The notes beneath the pieces are model-generated. The model was not told the origin of the DNA and did not search any database. It saw nothing but the letters and a program-made list of their open reading frames with translations. This document shows, one piece after another, positions 45,057 to 53,065 of a stretch of 64,000 nt of DNA. Numbering within the stretch: the first letter of the stretch is position 1; each line of letters starts with the position of its first letter. Source of the stretch: Microbispora sp. H13382 (GTDB lineage Bacteria; Actinomycetota; Actinomycetes; Streptosporangiales; Streptosporangiaceae); contig NZ_JABBXA010000011.1 in the NCBI RefSeq assembly GCF_014161445.1, positions 186,001 through 250,000 on the forward strand, read 5' to 3'. A program made the position numbers and the translations under genes.

Positions 45057-46481
45057 TCAGGCGACGGGTTCGGGCACGGCGGGCTCCGCGGGCTCGGCGA
45101 CGGCGGCGGCGGCCCGGGTGCGGCGCAGGGAGTAGAGGCTGACCGGGACGCCGACCAGCACGATCGCCGCCGCGATCAGCAGCGTGAACCGGTAGGCCTC
45201 CAGGAAGGCGTGCAGCGGGGCGCCGCCGACCGCGCTCTGCCTGGCGCTCAGGATCGCGCCCAGGATCGTGATGCCGAGCAGGCCGAAGACCTCGCGGGAG
45301 ACGTTGAGCACGCCCGAGGCCACACCGGCCCTCGCGGGTGGCATCGCATTGAGCACCACGTTCGTCAGCGGGACGAGCAGGCCGGCGCCCGCGCCGTACA
45401 GCAGGAACCAGGGGAGCAGGTCGCCGTAGTGGGAGCCCTCGCCCGCGCTCGACAGCCCGCCGATGGCGACCGCCATCAGGCCGAGCCCGGCGGCGACCGT
45501 GCCCGCGCTGCCGAAGCGCTCGGCGATCCGCGGCGAGACGCTCGCGATCACCGCCATGAGCAGCGCCATAGGCACGAAGCCCGCGCCCGCCTCTGTCGGG
45601 GAGAACCCGAGCGCGCTCTGCAGATAGAGCGCGGTGAAGAAGTAGATGCCGAAGACGCCGAACGACCACAGGCCCATCGACAGCAGGCCGCCGCTGAAGA
45701 CCCGCGCTCGGAACAGGCTGAGGTCGATCATCGGCTGCGCCGTACGGGACTCGACGACCAGGAACGCGACGGCGGCCACCGCGAAGGCCGCGAACGCCCC
45801 GAGGATCGGCGCCGAGGTCCACCCCCGCGACTCGCCCTCGATGAGCGCGTAGGTGAGGGCGAACAGCGCCACGGCGGAGGTGGCCAGGCCGGGCAGATCG
45901 AGGGACCCCCGCCCGGACGCGGTCCGCTCGACCCTGATCGCACGCAGGCCGATCGCGGCCGCGACCACGCCGATCGGCAGGTTGATCAGGAAGATCCAGC
46001 CCCAGTCGGCGTTCTCGCTGAGGAACCCGCCGGTGAGCGGGCCGATCGCGAGGGCCAGGGCGCCGACCGCGCTCCAGATGCCGACGGCCGTCGCCCGCTC
46101 GCGCGGATCGGGGAAGATCCGCGGCAGCAGGGCCAGCGTCGACGGCGTCACCAGCGCGGCGCCGAGCCCCTGCACCGCCCGCGCCGCGATCAGCGTCTCC
46201 TGGCTCCCGGCGAGACCCGCCGCGACCGACGCGAGCGTGAAGACCGTCAGGCCCGTGAAGAACGCGGTCCGGGGGCCGAAGACGTCCGCCAGGCGTCCGC
46301 CCGCGAGCAGCAGGCCCGCGAACACCAGGATGTACGCGCTCACGATCCACTCCAGCCCGGAGATCGTCAGCGCCAGGTCCCGCTGGATCGTCGGCAGGGC
46401 CACGTTGACCACGTTGTTGTCCAGGTAGGTCATGAAAGTCGCGAGCGAAACCGCGACCAGCGCCCACCACCGTCCGGACAT
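45057..46481 (-). CDS. DHA2-type MFS drug exporter
   Basis: A 474-residue protein with about 14 membrane helices, the DHA2 (EmrB/QacA) topology. Motif D1 is [19 protein letters not shown], motif [15 protein letters not shown], motif [20 protein letters not shown] and motif [11 protein letters not shown], as in proton-driven drug exporters. ATG 46481 follows GAGGAGG. It is divergent from the TetR gene across two tandem palindromes, so it is very probably repressed by that TetR and induced by its ligand or drug. Confidence 0.92.
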   Translation of the reverse strand: MSGRWWALVAVSLATFMTYLDNNVVNVALPTIQRDLALTISGLEWIVSAYILVFAGLLLAGGRLADVFGPRTAFFTGLTVFTLASVAAGLAGSQETLIAARAVQGLGAALVTPSTLALLPRIFPDPRERATAVGIWSAVGALALAIGPLTGGFLSENADWGWIFLINLPIGVVAAAIGLRAIRVERTASGRGSLDLPGLATSAVALFALTYALIEGESRGWTSAPILGAFAAFAVAAVAFLVVESRTAQPMIDLSLFRARVFSGGLLSMGLWSFGVFGIYFFTALYLQSALGFSPTEAGAGFVPMALLMAVIASVSPRIAERFGSAGTVAAGLGLMAVAIGGLSSAGEGSHYGDLLPWFLLYGAGAGLLVPLTNVVLNAMPPARAGVASGVLNVSREVFGLLGITILGAILSARQSAVGGAPLHAFLEAYRFTLLIAAAIVLVGVPVSLYSLRRTRAAAAVAEPAEPAVPEPVA

Positions 46482-46501
46482 GTGTCCTCCTCTTATACGA
46501 G

Positions 46502-46524
46502 GTACATGTACGACGTACATGTAC
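46502..46524. promoter_or_regulatory. Tandem palindromic operators for the TetR regulator
   Basis: Two copies of the perfect palindrome GTACATGTAC (46502-46511 and 46515-46524) start 13 bases apart in the gap between the MFS and TetR genes. A TATAGT at 46550-46555 could be the TetR -10 element. This layout fits binding of TetR dimers repressing both genes. Confidence 0.6.
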
Positions 46525-46590
46525 GGTGCACAGGAGACCTTGTACGGCGTATAGTTGTCAAGTGCCGAGGAGGTAGGGAGGCTGCGGACC

Positions 46591-47286
46591 ATGGCGAACG
46601 CGGAGCGGCTGAGCCGCCTGAGTCTGGTCGAGAAGGCCGTTGAGCTGGCCGACGCCGAGAGCCTGGAGTCGGTCACGGTGCGGCGGCTCGCCCAGGAGCT
46701 CGGGGTGACGCCGATGGCTCTCTACTGGCACGTCAAGAACAAGGACCAGTTGCTCGTCTGCGTCGCCGACCATCTGCTCGCCGAGGTCGCCGCCGAGTTC
46801 GACCCGGCCGCGCCGTGGAACGCGCGGCTGCGGGTGATGGTCGAGGCGCTGATCGGAGTGATGCGGCGGCACCGGTACATGCCGGGGCTGTTCGCGATGG
46901 TCGAGAAGCAGGATCTGCCGAGCTTCAGCCGCGCGACCGACACCGCGCTCGACCTGCTCTCCCAGGCCGGTTTCACGTTGAGCGAGGGCTACGCCGTCTC
47001 CACCTACCTGCTGCACGGGGCCATGGCCCTGGTGGACAACGAGCCCGGCTGCCCCGGCGCGTTCACGGCCGAGCAGGCGGCGGAGTTGCGCCGCCAGAAG
47101 CGGCTGGCCCTGGAACGGCTCCCGGCCGACGAGTTCCCCCGCATCGTCGAGTACGCCAGGACGATGGAGCAGGAGCCCGACCTCGACGCCTACTACGCGT
47201 TCGGCCTGGATCTCCTGATGTCCGGGGTCGAGGCCATGGCCGCGAAGAGGACGCCGAGCAGCGCGACGCAGAACAACACGAGGTAG
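46591..47286 (+). CDS. TetR-family regulator with C-terminal TetR_C domain
   Basis: A 231-residue protein. The HTH region is RLSRLSLVEKAVELADAESLESVTVRRLAQELGVTPMALYWHVKNKDQLL, in the TetR subclass that uses the ALYWHVKNK recognition helix, and the ligand domain follows with ALIGVMRRHRYMPGLFAM and STYLLHGAMALVDNEPG. ATG 46591 lies after GGGAGG. It is divergent from one DHA2 pump and convergent to the second, with which its last 94 bases overlap. It likely controls the first pump. Confidence 0.92.
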   Translation: MANAERLSRLSLVEKAVELADAESLESVTVRRLAQELGVTPMALYWHVKNKDQLLVCVADHLLAEVAAEFDPAAPWNARLRVMVEALIGVMRRHRYMPGLFAMVEKQDLPSFSRATDTALDLLSQAGFTLSEGYAVSTYLLHGAMALVDNEPGCPGAFTAEQAAELRRQKRLALERLPADEFPRIVEYARTMEQEPDLDAYYAFGLDLLMSGVEAMAAKRTPSSATQNNTR

Positions 47287-48644
47287 GTGGTGTGGAACCC
47301 GGCCATGAGCTGTCGCAGCGCGTCGGGGGACACCCGTGACAGCGTCCCGGCGTAGACCTGGTCCCGCAGCGCCGGCGCGACCGAGGCGGTCAGCACGGTC
47401 AGCGTCGTCGCCACGCTGAGCACGACGCCGACGTTCATGACCATCAGCCGGAAGCCGTTCACCACTCCCCGGCTCTCCTCGGGCAGCGCGCCCATGACCT
47501 GCGTCGTGTTGCCGGTGAGGAAGGCGCCGCTGCCGCACCCGCACACGAAGAGCCCGATGCCGATCACCCAGTACGGCGTGGCCGGGCCGGCCGCGAGCGT
47601 GAGGACGAGCAGCCCCGACGCCGTGAGCGCGCACCCTCCCACCGACAGCGCGTACGGGCTCACCCTGCGGCCCAGCGCGCCCGCCAGAGGAGAGGCGAGG
47701 GTCATGCCCACGGGGACCGGCAGCACGGCGACGCCGGCGGCCAGCGCGTCGGCCCCGCGCGCGGCCTGGAAGTAGAGCCCGGCGAGCAGGATCAGCGACG
47801 ACCGCGCCAGCGCGTTGGCGAACGACGCCAGGTTGGCGCACAGCAGCATGCGCCCGCCGAACAACGTGAGGTTGAGCACCGGGTTGCGCGCCCTGCGCTC
47901 CACCGCGAACAGCGCGGGGACGAGCGCGGCGGCGGCCACACCGGGCAACGGCTCGCCCTGGCTGATCGCGACCAGTACGGCCGACAGTGCGGCGAACACG
48001 AGCAGATTGCCCAGCACGTCCACCGACTGCCGGGGACCGGTCGGGACCTTCCGCAGCACGGCCGCGCCCCAGGCGAGCGCGACCACCCCCGCCGGGACGT
48101 TGATCCAGAAGATCCACCGCCAGCCGAGCGTGTCCGCGATCAGGCCGCCGAGGGTCGGCCCGGCGAGCTGGGCCACCGAGAGCGTGGCCATGTAGACGCC
48201 CATCCCCTGGCTGAGCCTGTCGGGCGGGAAGGCGGCGGTGACGATCACCGTGCCGTTGGCCAGGATCATGGCCGCACCGAGTCCCTGGACGGCCCGCAGG
48301 ACGATGAGGACGCCGACGTCGGGCGCGATCCCGGCGAGCAGCGACGCGCCGGTGAAGAGGGCGAAACCGACGAGGTAGACCTCCCGCCTGCCGAGCAGGT
48401 CCGCGACGCGCCCGAAGAACACCAGTGTCGCGGTGCTGATCAGCAGGTGCGCGAGCAGGATCCAGCTCGACGCCAGCGGCCCGGCCTCGAAATGCCGGAC
48501 GACCGAGGGGAGGGCGACGTTCAGCGTGCTGGAACTGAGCCCGATGAGCACGAGACCGAGCCCGGTGACGGAGCAGACCCTCCAGGCGTACCGGAGGGCG
48601 TTCGCATGCTCGGCAGAGCCGGGTTCTGGGGGGTTGTCGGCCAT
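47193..48644 (-). CDS. Second DHA2-type MFS transporter
   Basis: A 483-residue protein with about 14 membrane helices. Motifs include IGLSSSTLNVALPSVVRHF, FGRVADLLGRREVYL (motif A), [18 protein letters not shown] (motif B) and LAGPTLGGLIADTLGWRWIFWINVPAG (motif C region). It belongs to the drug/proton antiporter-2 group, with unknown substrate. ATG 48644 begins the protein sensibly; 48692 is the outer limit. The C-terminal coding region overlaps the TetR gene by 94 bases on the other strand. Confidence 0.9.
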   Translation of the reverse strand: MADNPPEPGSAEHANALRYAWRVCSVTGLGLVLIGLSSSTLNVALPSVVRHFEAGPLASSWILLAHLLISTATLVFFGRVADLLGRREVYLVGFALFTGASLLAGIAPDVGVLIVLRAVQGLGAAMILANGTVIVTAAFPPDRLSQGMGVYMATLSVAQLAGPTLGGLIADTLGWRWIFWINVPAGVVALAWGAAVLRKVPTGPRQSVDVLGNLLVFAALSAVLVAISQGEPLPGVAAAALVPALFAVERRARNPVLNLTLFGGRMLLCANLASFANALARSSLILLAGLYFQAARGADALAAGVAVLPVPVGMTLASPLAGALGRRVSPYALSVGGCALTASGLLVLTLAAGPATPYWVIGIGLFVCGCGSGAFLTGNTTQVMGALPEESRGVVNGFRLMVMNVGVVLSVATTLTVLTASVAPALRDQVYAGTLSRVSPDALRQLMAGFHTTYLVLFCVALLGVLFAAMASTPDIRRSRPNA

Positions 48645-48862
48645 GCCGTCGATTCTGGCGTGCGCCGTACGTCTCAATTGTCCCGGATCCACTCACCGGA
48701 CAGATGCGCCGCTGAAGGCTGCCCTGCCATAGAAAGGGGTTTTTTGACCATCCGTGCTTACTGATAGCGGAGATGCATATACGTGATGTTTAACGTGACA
48801 ACCCCTATATCCGACGGCGCGTGTATCACGTGCATCACTTCTGTTTTCCGCGCACTTCATGT

Positions 48863-49118
48863 GCTTCAGAAAGGGAAGTTCCGTGGCTATCAAGTTGCCG
48901 GGCGGACGCACCATCGGCCTGATGACGGCTGGTGCTCTGGCTGGGTCGGTCCTGGTTCTGGGTGGCGCGGCCACCGCTTCGTCGGCGAGTGACGCCGTGT
49001 TCTACGCGTGTGTGAACAAGAGCACGCGGTACATGCGCCTGGTGAACGCGACCACCACGTGCAAGACGACCGAGACCAAGGTGTCGTGGAACAAGACCGG
49101 CCCGCAGGGTCCGGTGGG
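48863..49118 (+). repeat. Duplicated 5' unit, copy 1 of collagen-like genes
   Basis: These 256 bases (20 bases of leader plus 236 coding) are identical to 49871-50126, exactly 1008 bases downstream. Similarity continues upstream through the promoter region with scattered differences, and downstream into the Gly-X-Y region. Confidence 0.92.
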
Positions 49119-49689
49119 GATCGGCGGCACCGGTCCGCAGGGTCCCGCCGGTCCGCAGGGTTTGCGTGGTCCTCAGGGCATGCGCGGCCCGCAGGGCCTG
49201 AAGGGTGCCACCGGCCCGCAGGGTCCCGCCGGTCCGCAGGGTCCCCAGGGCGCCAAGGGAGCCGACGGCGCCAAGGGCGACACCGGCCCGCAGGGTCCCG
49301 CCGGCCCCGCGGGTCCGCGCGGGCCGGAGGGCCCGAAGGGCGACTCGGGCGTCGGCGGCATCTCCTACAAGGAGGCGGAGTTCAACTTCGGCTTGAAGAA
49401 CAACACCGTGAAGCTGAGCTGTGGCAGCGGTTACGCCACGGGAGGCGGTTACCGCGGCACGAGCATCATCGGCGAGGTCCTCACCAACGGCCCGATCATC
49501 GAGGGCGGCAAGCCGACCGGCTGGGAGATCAAGGGATCGATCGGCACCAAGGGCACCGCGTACGTGATCTGCGCCACCGTCGGCGGTGGCGGCAACGCCG
49601 CCTCCCAGTCCGGCGAGGACGAGAAGAAGGCCGAGGACAAGACGCCGGCCCTCCAGTCGAGGACTCCCAGCCCCACCAGCGGCAACTGA
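48883..49689 (+). CDS. Secreted collagen-like protein, copy 1
   Basis: A 268-residue exported protein starting at GTG 48883 behind AAGGGAAG. The signal peptide ends near ATASSASD; a small domain with two Cys follows ([24 protein letters not shown]). Then come about 24 uninterrupted Gly-X-Y triplets, rich in GPQ, GPA and charged GAK/GDT, able to form a collagen triple helix. The C-terminal beta domain has [13 protein letters not shown] and YVICATV, and a polar tail. No LPXTG anchor is present. It is the first of two tandem copies; the C-terminal domain differs from copy 2 though the pattern is shared. Confidence 0.88.
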   Translation: MAIKLPGGRTIGLMTAGALAGSVLVLGGAATASSASDAVFYACVNKSTRYMRLVNATTTCKTTETKVSWNKTGPQGPVGIGGTGPQGPAGPQGLRGPQGMRGPQGLKGATGPQGPAGPQGPQGAKGADGAKGDTGPQGPAGPAGPRGPEGPKGDSGVGGISYKEAEFNFGLKNNTVKLSCGSGYATGGGYRGTSIIGEVLTNGPIIEGGKPTGWEIKGSIGTKGTAYVICATVGGGGNAASQSGEDEKKAEDKTPALQSRTPSPTSGN

Positions 49690-49870
49690 AGACGATGAGA
49701 GGTGGTGGAGTCCGTGGGGGCTCCACCACGCCCGCGTCCCGGCTCGATTTCTTGACCGCTCGGACTCACCGGTAGCGAAGATGCGCATACGTGATGTTTG
49801 GCGCGACAACCGGCATAACTCCTGGCGCGTGTATCACATGCACAACTTGCGTTTTCCGCGCACTTCGTGC

Positions 49871-50126
49871 GCTTCAGAAAGGGAAGTTCCGTGGCTATCA
49901 AGTTGCCGGGCGGACGCACCATCGGCCTGATGACGGCTGGTGCTCTGGCTGGGTCGGTCCTGGTTCTGGGTGGCGCGGCCACCGCTTCGTCGGCGAGTGA
50001 CGCCGTGTTCTACGCGTGTGTGAACAAGAGCACGCGGTACATGCGCCTGGTGAACGCGACCACCACGTGCAAGACGACCGAGACCAAGGTGTCGTGGAAC
50101 AAGACCGGCCCGCAGGGTCCGGTGGG
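49871..50126 (+). repeat. Duplicated 5' unit, copy 2 of collagen-like genes
   Basis: Identical to 48863-49118 over 256 bases. The first coding difference is the G/C at 49119/50127. It marks a recent tandem duplication or gene conversion. Confidence 0.92.
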
Positions 50127-50805
50127 CATCGGCGGCACCGGTCCGCAGGGTCCCGCGGGTCCGCAGGGTCTGCGTGGTCCTCAGGGCATGCGCGGCCCGC
50201 AGGGTCCGCAGGGCCCGAAGGGTGACACCGGAGCCAAGGGCGACAAGGGCGACACCGGACCGCAGGGTCCCGCCGGCCCCGCGGGTCCGCGCGGGCCGGA
50301 GGGCCCGAAGGGCGACACTGGTGCTACCGGTCCCAAGGGGGACAAGGGCGACACCGGTCCCAAGGGCGACACCGGTCTGAAGGGCGCCCAGGGCGACCGT
50401 GGTCCCGCCGGTCCCGCCGGTCCTGCCGGTGCCAAGGGCGACACCGGTCCTCGCGGCCTGCCCGGTGAGGACGGCAAAAGCGCCTGCGAGATCTGGAACA
50501 AGGGCGCCTGCAACGCCAAGGACGAGGCCGACTTCCTGAAGTGGCTCAAGGGCCAGGGTGACTCCGGCGGCGGTGCCGCCACCCTGAGCTCGCGGATGGC
50601 GAGCGCGTTCATCTCGGGGAACAGCGGATCCGTCTCCTGCGCGGCGGGTGAGACGGTCACCGGCGGCGGCTACAAGGTCGGCTCGAGCAAGACCGTCACG
50701 GGCAGCTACATGAGCGGCAACGGCTGGAAGGTCGAGCTGACGGGCAACGGCGGTAGCGGCGGCGACAACGGCCTCGTCTACGCCATCTGCACCAAGATCT
50801 CGTAA
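49891..50805 (+). CDS. Secreted collagen-like protein, copy 2
   Basis: A 304-residue exported protein with the same signal peptide and Cys-containing head as copy 1, starting at GTG 49891. The Gly-X-Y block is longer, about 38 triplets, with many GDT/GPK/GAK charged units that favour triple-helix assembly without hydroxyproline. The C-terminal domain ([33 protein letters not shown]) shares only the Cys...GGGY...Cys framework with copy 1. The two genes probably yield related trimers with different ends. It is closed by hairpins at 50818 and 50891. Confidence 0.88.
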   Translation: MAIKLPGGRTIGLMTAGALAGSVLVLGGAATASSASDAVFYACVNKSTRYMRLVNATTTCKTTETKVSWNKTGPQGPVGIGGTGPQGPAGPQGLRGPQGMRGPQGPQGPKGDTGAKGDKGDTGPQGPAGPAGPRGPEGPKGDTGATGPKGDKGDTGPKGDTGLKGAQGDRGPAGPAGPAGAKGDTGPRGLPGEDGKSACEIWNKGACNAKDEADFLKWLKGQGDSGGGAATLSSRMASAFISGNSGSVSCAAGETVTGGGYKVGSSKTVTGSYMSGNGWKVELTGNGGSGGDNGLVYAICTKIS

Positions 50806-50817
50806 GAGCGTGCCGGT

Positions 50818-50834
50818 GGAGCCCCTAGGGCTCC
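50818..50834 (+). terminator. Short hairpin after collagen-like gene 2
   Basis: GGAGCCC-CTA-GGGCTCC, a perfect 7-bp stem with a 3-base loop 12 bases after the stop. It has no T-run, so it may assist the stronger hairpin at 50891. Confidence 0.55.
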
Positions 50835-50890
50835 GCGCGCGTGCCGCCCATGCTTGCCGTACGCGATGAGGCGTTGGCGTACGGCGACTG

Positions 50891-50928
50891 CGAAGGCCCT
50901 TCCGGAGGGGTTACCGGAAGGGCCTTCG
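50891..50928. terminator. 15-bp terminator hairpin
   Basis: CGAAGGCCCTTCCGG (50891-50905) pairs perfectly with CCGGAAGGGCCTTCG (50914-50928) around an 8-base loop. It lies between the collagen-like gene and the convergent toxin-antitoxin genes. Confidence 0.75.
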
Positions 50929-51058
50929 TCGGCTCTCCGGCCGAATATCCGGAGCTACCGGCCCCGAGCGGCAGCAGGCGATGCTTGCTGAGTTATGCGA
51001 TTAGTAAGGCGTTCGCTGTCCAAGCGGCACCGCGAGACAGGGTGGTGATCGGGGAACC

Positions 51059-51391
51059 TCAGGCGACCTTCACCGAGTGATCTCCGAAGTCGGCCACCAC
51101 GTCAAGCCTTCCTCCCAGTGCCACCACGTAGGAACGGAGCGTGTCGAGTCCGCCGATCTGGCCATGCTCGATTTGCGAGACTCGTGCCTGGCTCACGCCC
51201 ATCCGTTCCGCGAGAAGCTTCTGTGACACTCCCAGGCGCTTGCGCATCTCCGCCAGTTGAGCCCCGCGCAACTCGGTCCGTAGTTGCTCGCGGCTGGCCT
51301 CCCGGGCGGCGACCCGTTCCGGCGAGTCCCAGTTGGGATCGATCTCCCGAATGCGGGCCTTGGTGTCGGACCACTTCACGAACTCGCTCAT
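51059..51391 (-). CDS. XRE-family antitoxin (HigA-like)
   Basis: A 110-residue protein with a C-terminal helix-turn-helix (MRKRLGVSQKLLAERMGVSQARVSQIEHGQIGGLDTLRSYVVALGG) and an N-terminal region that should embrace the toxin. ATG 51391 follows AAGGAGG and overlaps the toxin stop by four bases, so the two are cotranslated. In this toxin-first arrangement the antitoxin neutralises the RelE-like RNase and represses the operon through the AT-rich site upstream. The longer frame to 51475 is toxin sequence in another frame. Confidence 0.88.
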   Translation of the reverse strand: MSEFVKWSDTKARIREIDPNWDSPERVAAREASREQLRTELRGAQLAEMRKRLGVSQKLLAERMGVSQARVSQIEHGQIGGLDTLRSYVVALGGRLDVVADFGDHSVKVA

Positions 51392-51762
51392 CCCAGTTCC
51401 TCCTTCTCTTCGGCACGGTATGTGGCATAGCGTGCTTCCGCCAGGGGGATCGCCGTTCGGTACCAGCGGTTCCATTCTCCTGACTTGTCCCCGGCGACCA
51501 GCACGATCGCCTCCCTGGCGGGATCGAAGACGAACAGCAGGCGAATCTCACTATTACCGGGTATACGAGGGCGGAGTTCCTTCAAGTTGTGTAGGACGCG
51601 CGAGTGGTGGATCCGATCGACCAGAGGGCGGCCGAGCTTCGGGCCCTGTAGGGCGAGTTCGTCCAGCGCCTCTTCGATCTTCTCCGCCACGGGCGGGTCG
51701 TTCTTGCATAGATCGAGGAACCAGGCATGCACTTCGGCGTGCAGTGTGATTTCCCAGGCCAT
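51388..51762 (-). CDS. RelE/HigB-like toxin (Gp49-like family)
   Basis: A 124-residue protein in the phage-derived Gp49-like (HigB) family: WEITLHAEVHAWFLDL at the start, KIEEALDELALQGPKLGRPLVDRIHHSRVLHNLKELRPR in the middle and EIRLLFVFDPAREAIVLVAGDKSG near the end, all hallmarks of ribosome-dependent mRNA interferases. Conserved basic residues (LKELRP, DKSG) are in place. ATG 51762 is chosen; ATG 51780 would add six residues. The AT-rich inverted repeat just upstream is the likely operator. Confidence 0.88.
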   Translation of the reverse strand: MAWEITLHAEVHAWFLDLCKNDPPVAEKIEEALDELALQGPKLGRPLVDRIHHSRVLHNLKELRPRIPGNSEIRLLFVFDPAREAIVLVAGDKSGEWNRWYRTAIPLAEARYATYRAEEKEELG

Positions 51763-51770
51763 GCTGGCAA

Positions 51771-51787
51771 TATAATACATCCTTATA
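51771..51787. promoter_or_regulatory. AT-rich inverted repeat at toxin-antitoxin promoter
   Basis: TATAA (51771-51775) and TTATA (51783-51787) are 7 bases apart immediately before the toxin start, in a locally AT-rich patch unlike the rest of the window. It probably covers the -10 region and serves as antitoxin operator. Confidence 0.5.
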
Positions 51788-52987
51788 TCACTGGCCGGTG
51801 CTTTCGGTGTCCACGGGGAGGGTGGAGGGGCGGTAGCGACCGGAGAGGCGGGCGAGTTTGAGGCTGAGATGCAGGCTCAGCCGTTCTCCTCCGTCCCTGA
51901 GGTCGGTCTCCGCCAGTTCCTCCACCCGCCGCAGCCGGTAGTAGAGCGACGTGCGGTGCAGGCGGAGCCTGCGGGAGACGGCCTGGGCGTTGCCGGCGAG
52001 GTCGAGGTAGATCTCCAGAGTTTCCAGCAGCGGCCGGTGCTGGGCCTCGTCCAGCAGCCGTGCCAGCCCCGGGTGGAGGTTGCCGTGCGGCATTCCGGAC
52101 AGCATGCGGTAGACGCCGAGGCGGCCCCACTCGGCCGAGCGCCCGAACTCCGGCACCTTCGCGGCGATCTCGGCGGCGTGCAAGGCCTCCTCGTACGACT
52201 CGGCCGCGAGGGAGAGCGAGGGGCGTGGCGAGCCGATCCCGACCAGGACGGGCGTCCCGAGGGCGGCGTGCATCTCCTCGGGGAAGGCGCCGGTGCCCGC
52301 GGTGAGCAGGACGGCGTGGTCGTAGCGCACCAGGTGAAGAGGATGATGCCTGATCAGGCGCCGCCGCAGGGCCAGCAGCCCGCGTTCCAGCGTCAGCCGC
52401 AGGGTCTCGCCGGCCTCGCCGGCGGTGGGCCGGGCGACCGCCACGGTCACGGGCGCGCCGTGCGGAAACGCGCCCGCCCCGATCAGGGTCCTGTCGGCGT
52501 CGGGCTCGCGGAGCAGCAGTCCGGTGACGGCCTCCAGTTCGCGGCGCGAGGCGAGTTCGGAGGCCAGGCTCTCGTGGAACAGGGTCAGGGCCAGGGTGGG
52601 CGCCGTCTCCGCCGCGACCGCGATCTCCGGCTCGGTCATGGCCGGGGCCGCGTCGATGAACCAGAGGAAGCCGAGCGGCAGGCCGTCGTGCCGTACGGGA
52701 ACGCAGACGCGCGGCAGCAGGCCCAGTTCCGGTGCGCCGGGCGTGCGCAGCGGCCCGGTCGCCTCGTGGATGCCCGCCGTGCGCAGGAAGTCGCGCACGT
52801 CGGGAGTGGTGTGGCGGCGCAGGATCGACTGGCGGCGGACGTCGTCCATCGGCCCGTCCTGCTCGCTGTAGGCGACGACGCGCTGGCGGCCGTCCTCGAG
52901 CAGCAGGGGTCTTTCGAGCCGAAGGGCGAGGTCGTCCACGATTCGCTGCAGATCCACCACTCGGCCTCCACCTGGACGCTTCGACAT
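51788..52987 (-). CDS. PucR/CdaR-family transcriptional regulator
   Basis: A 399-residue regulator. The N-terminal part resembles a GAF-like sensing domain (RVCVPVRHDGLPLGFLWFID), the middle is a GGDEF-related region as in CdaR proteins (VLVGIGSPRPSLSLAAESYEEALHAAEIA), and the C-terminal HTH_30 reads LLETLEIYLDLAGNAQAVSRRLRLHRTSLYYRLRRVEELAETDLRDGGERLSLHLSLKL, the PucR signature. Its stop abuts the toxin promoter. It is divergent from the M6 protease with a 78-base gap, so that protease is a candidate target. Confidence 0.9.
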   Translation of the reverse strand: MSKRPGGGRVVDLQRIVDDLALRLERPLLLEDGRQRVVAYSEQDGPMDDVRRQSILRRHTTPDVRDFLRTAGIHEATGPLRTPGAPELGLLPRVCVPVRHDGLPLGFLWFIDAAPAMTEPEIAVAAETAPTLALTLFHESLASELASRRELEAVTGLLLREPDADRTLIGAGAFPHGAPVTVAVARPTAGEAGETLRLTLERGLLALRRRLIRHHPLHLVRYDHAVLLTAGTGAFPEEMHAALGTPVLVGIGSPRPSLSLAAESYEEALHAAEIAAKVPEFGRSAEWGRLGVYRMLSGMPHGNLHPGLARLLDEAQHRPLLETLEIYLDLAGNAQAVSRRLRLHRTSLYYRLRRVEELAETDLRDGGERLSLHLSLKLARLSGRYRPSTLPVDTESTGQ

Positions 52988-53065
52988 CTGTAGGAGAAGG
53001 GCCCGTTGGTCTTCCCTACAAGTGACCGATGATCTGCGTCAATAGTCTCTATAGCGTCATAATTC

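Noticed and set aside
48863..50500. Regular repeats of the collagen-like region as a possible CRISPR array
   Set aside because: The repeats are nine-base Gly-X-Y codon triplets in a continuous reading frame, with no fixed-length spacers and no cas genes.
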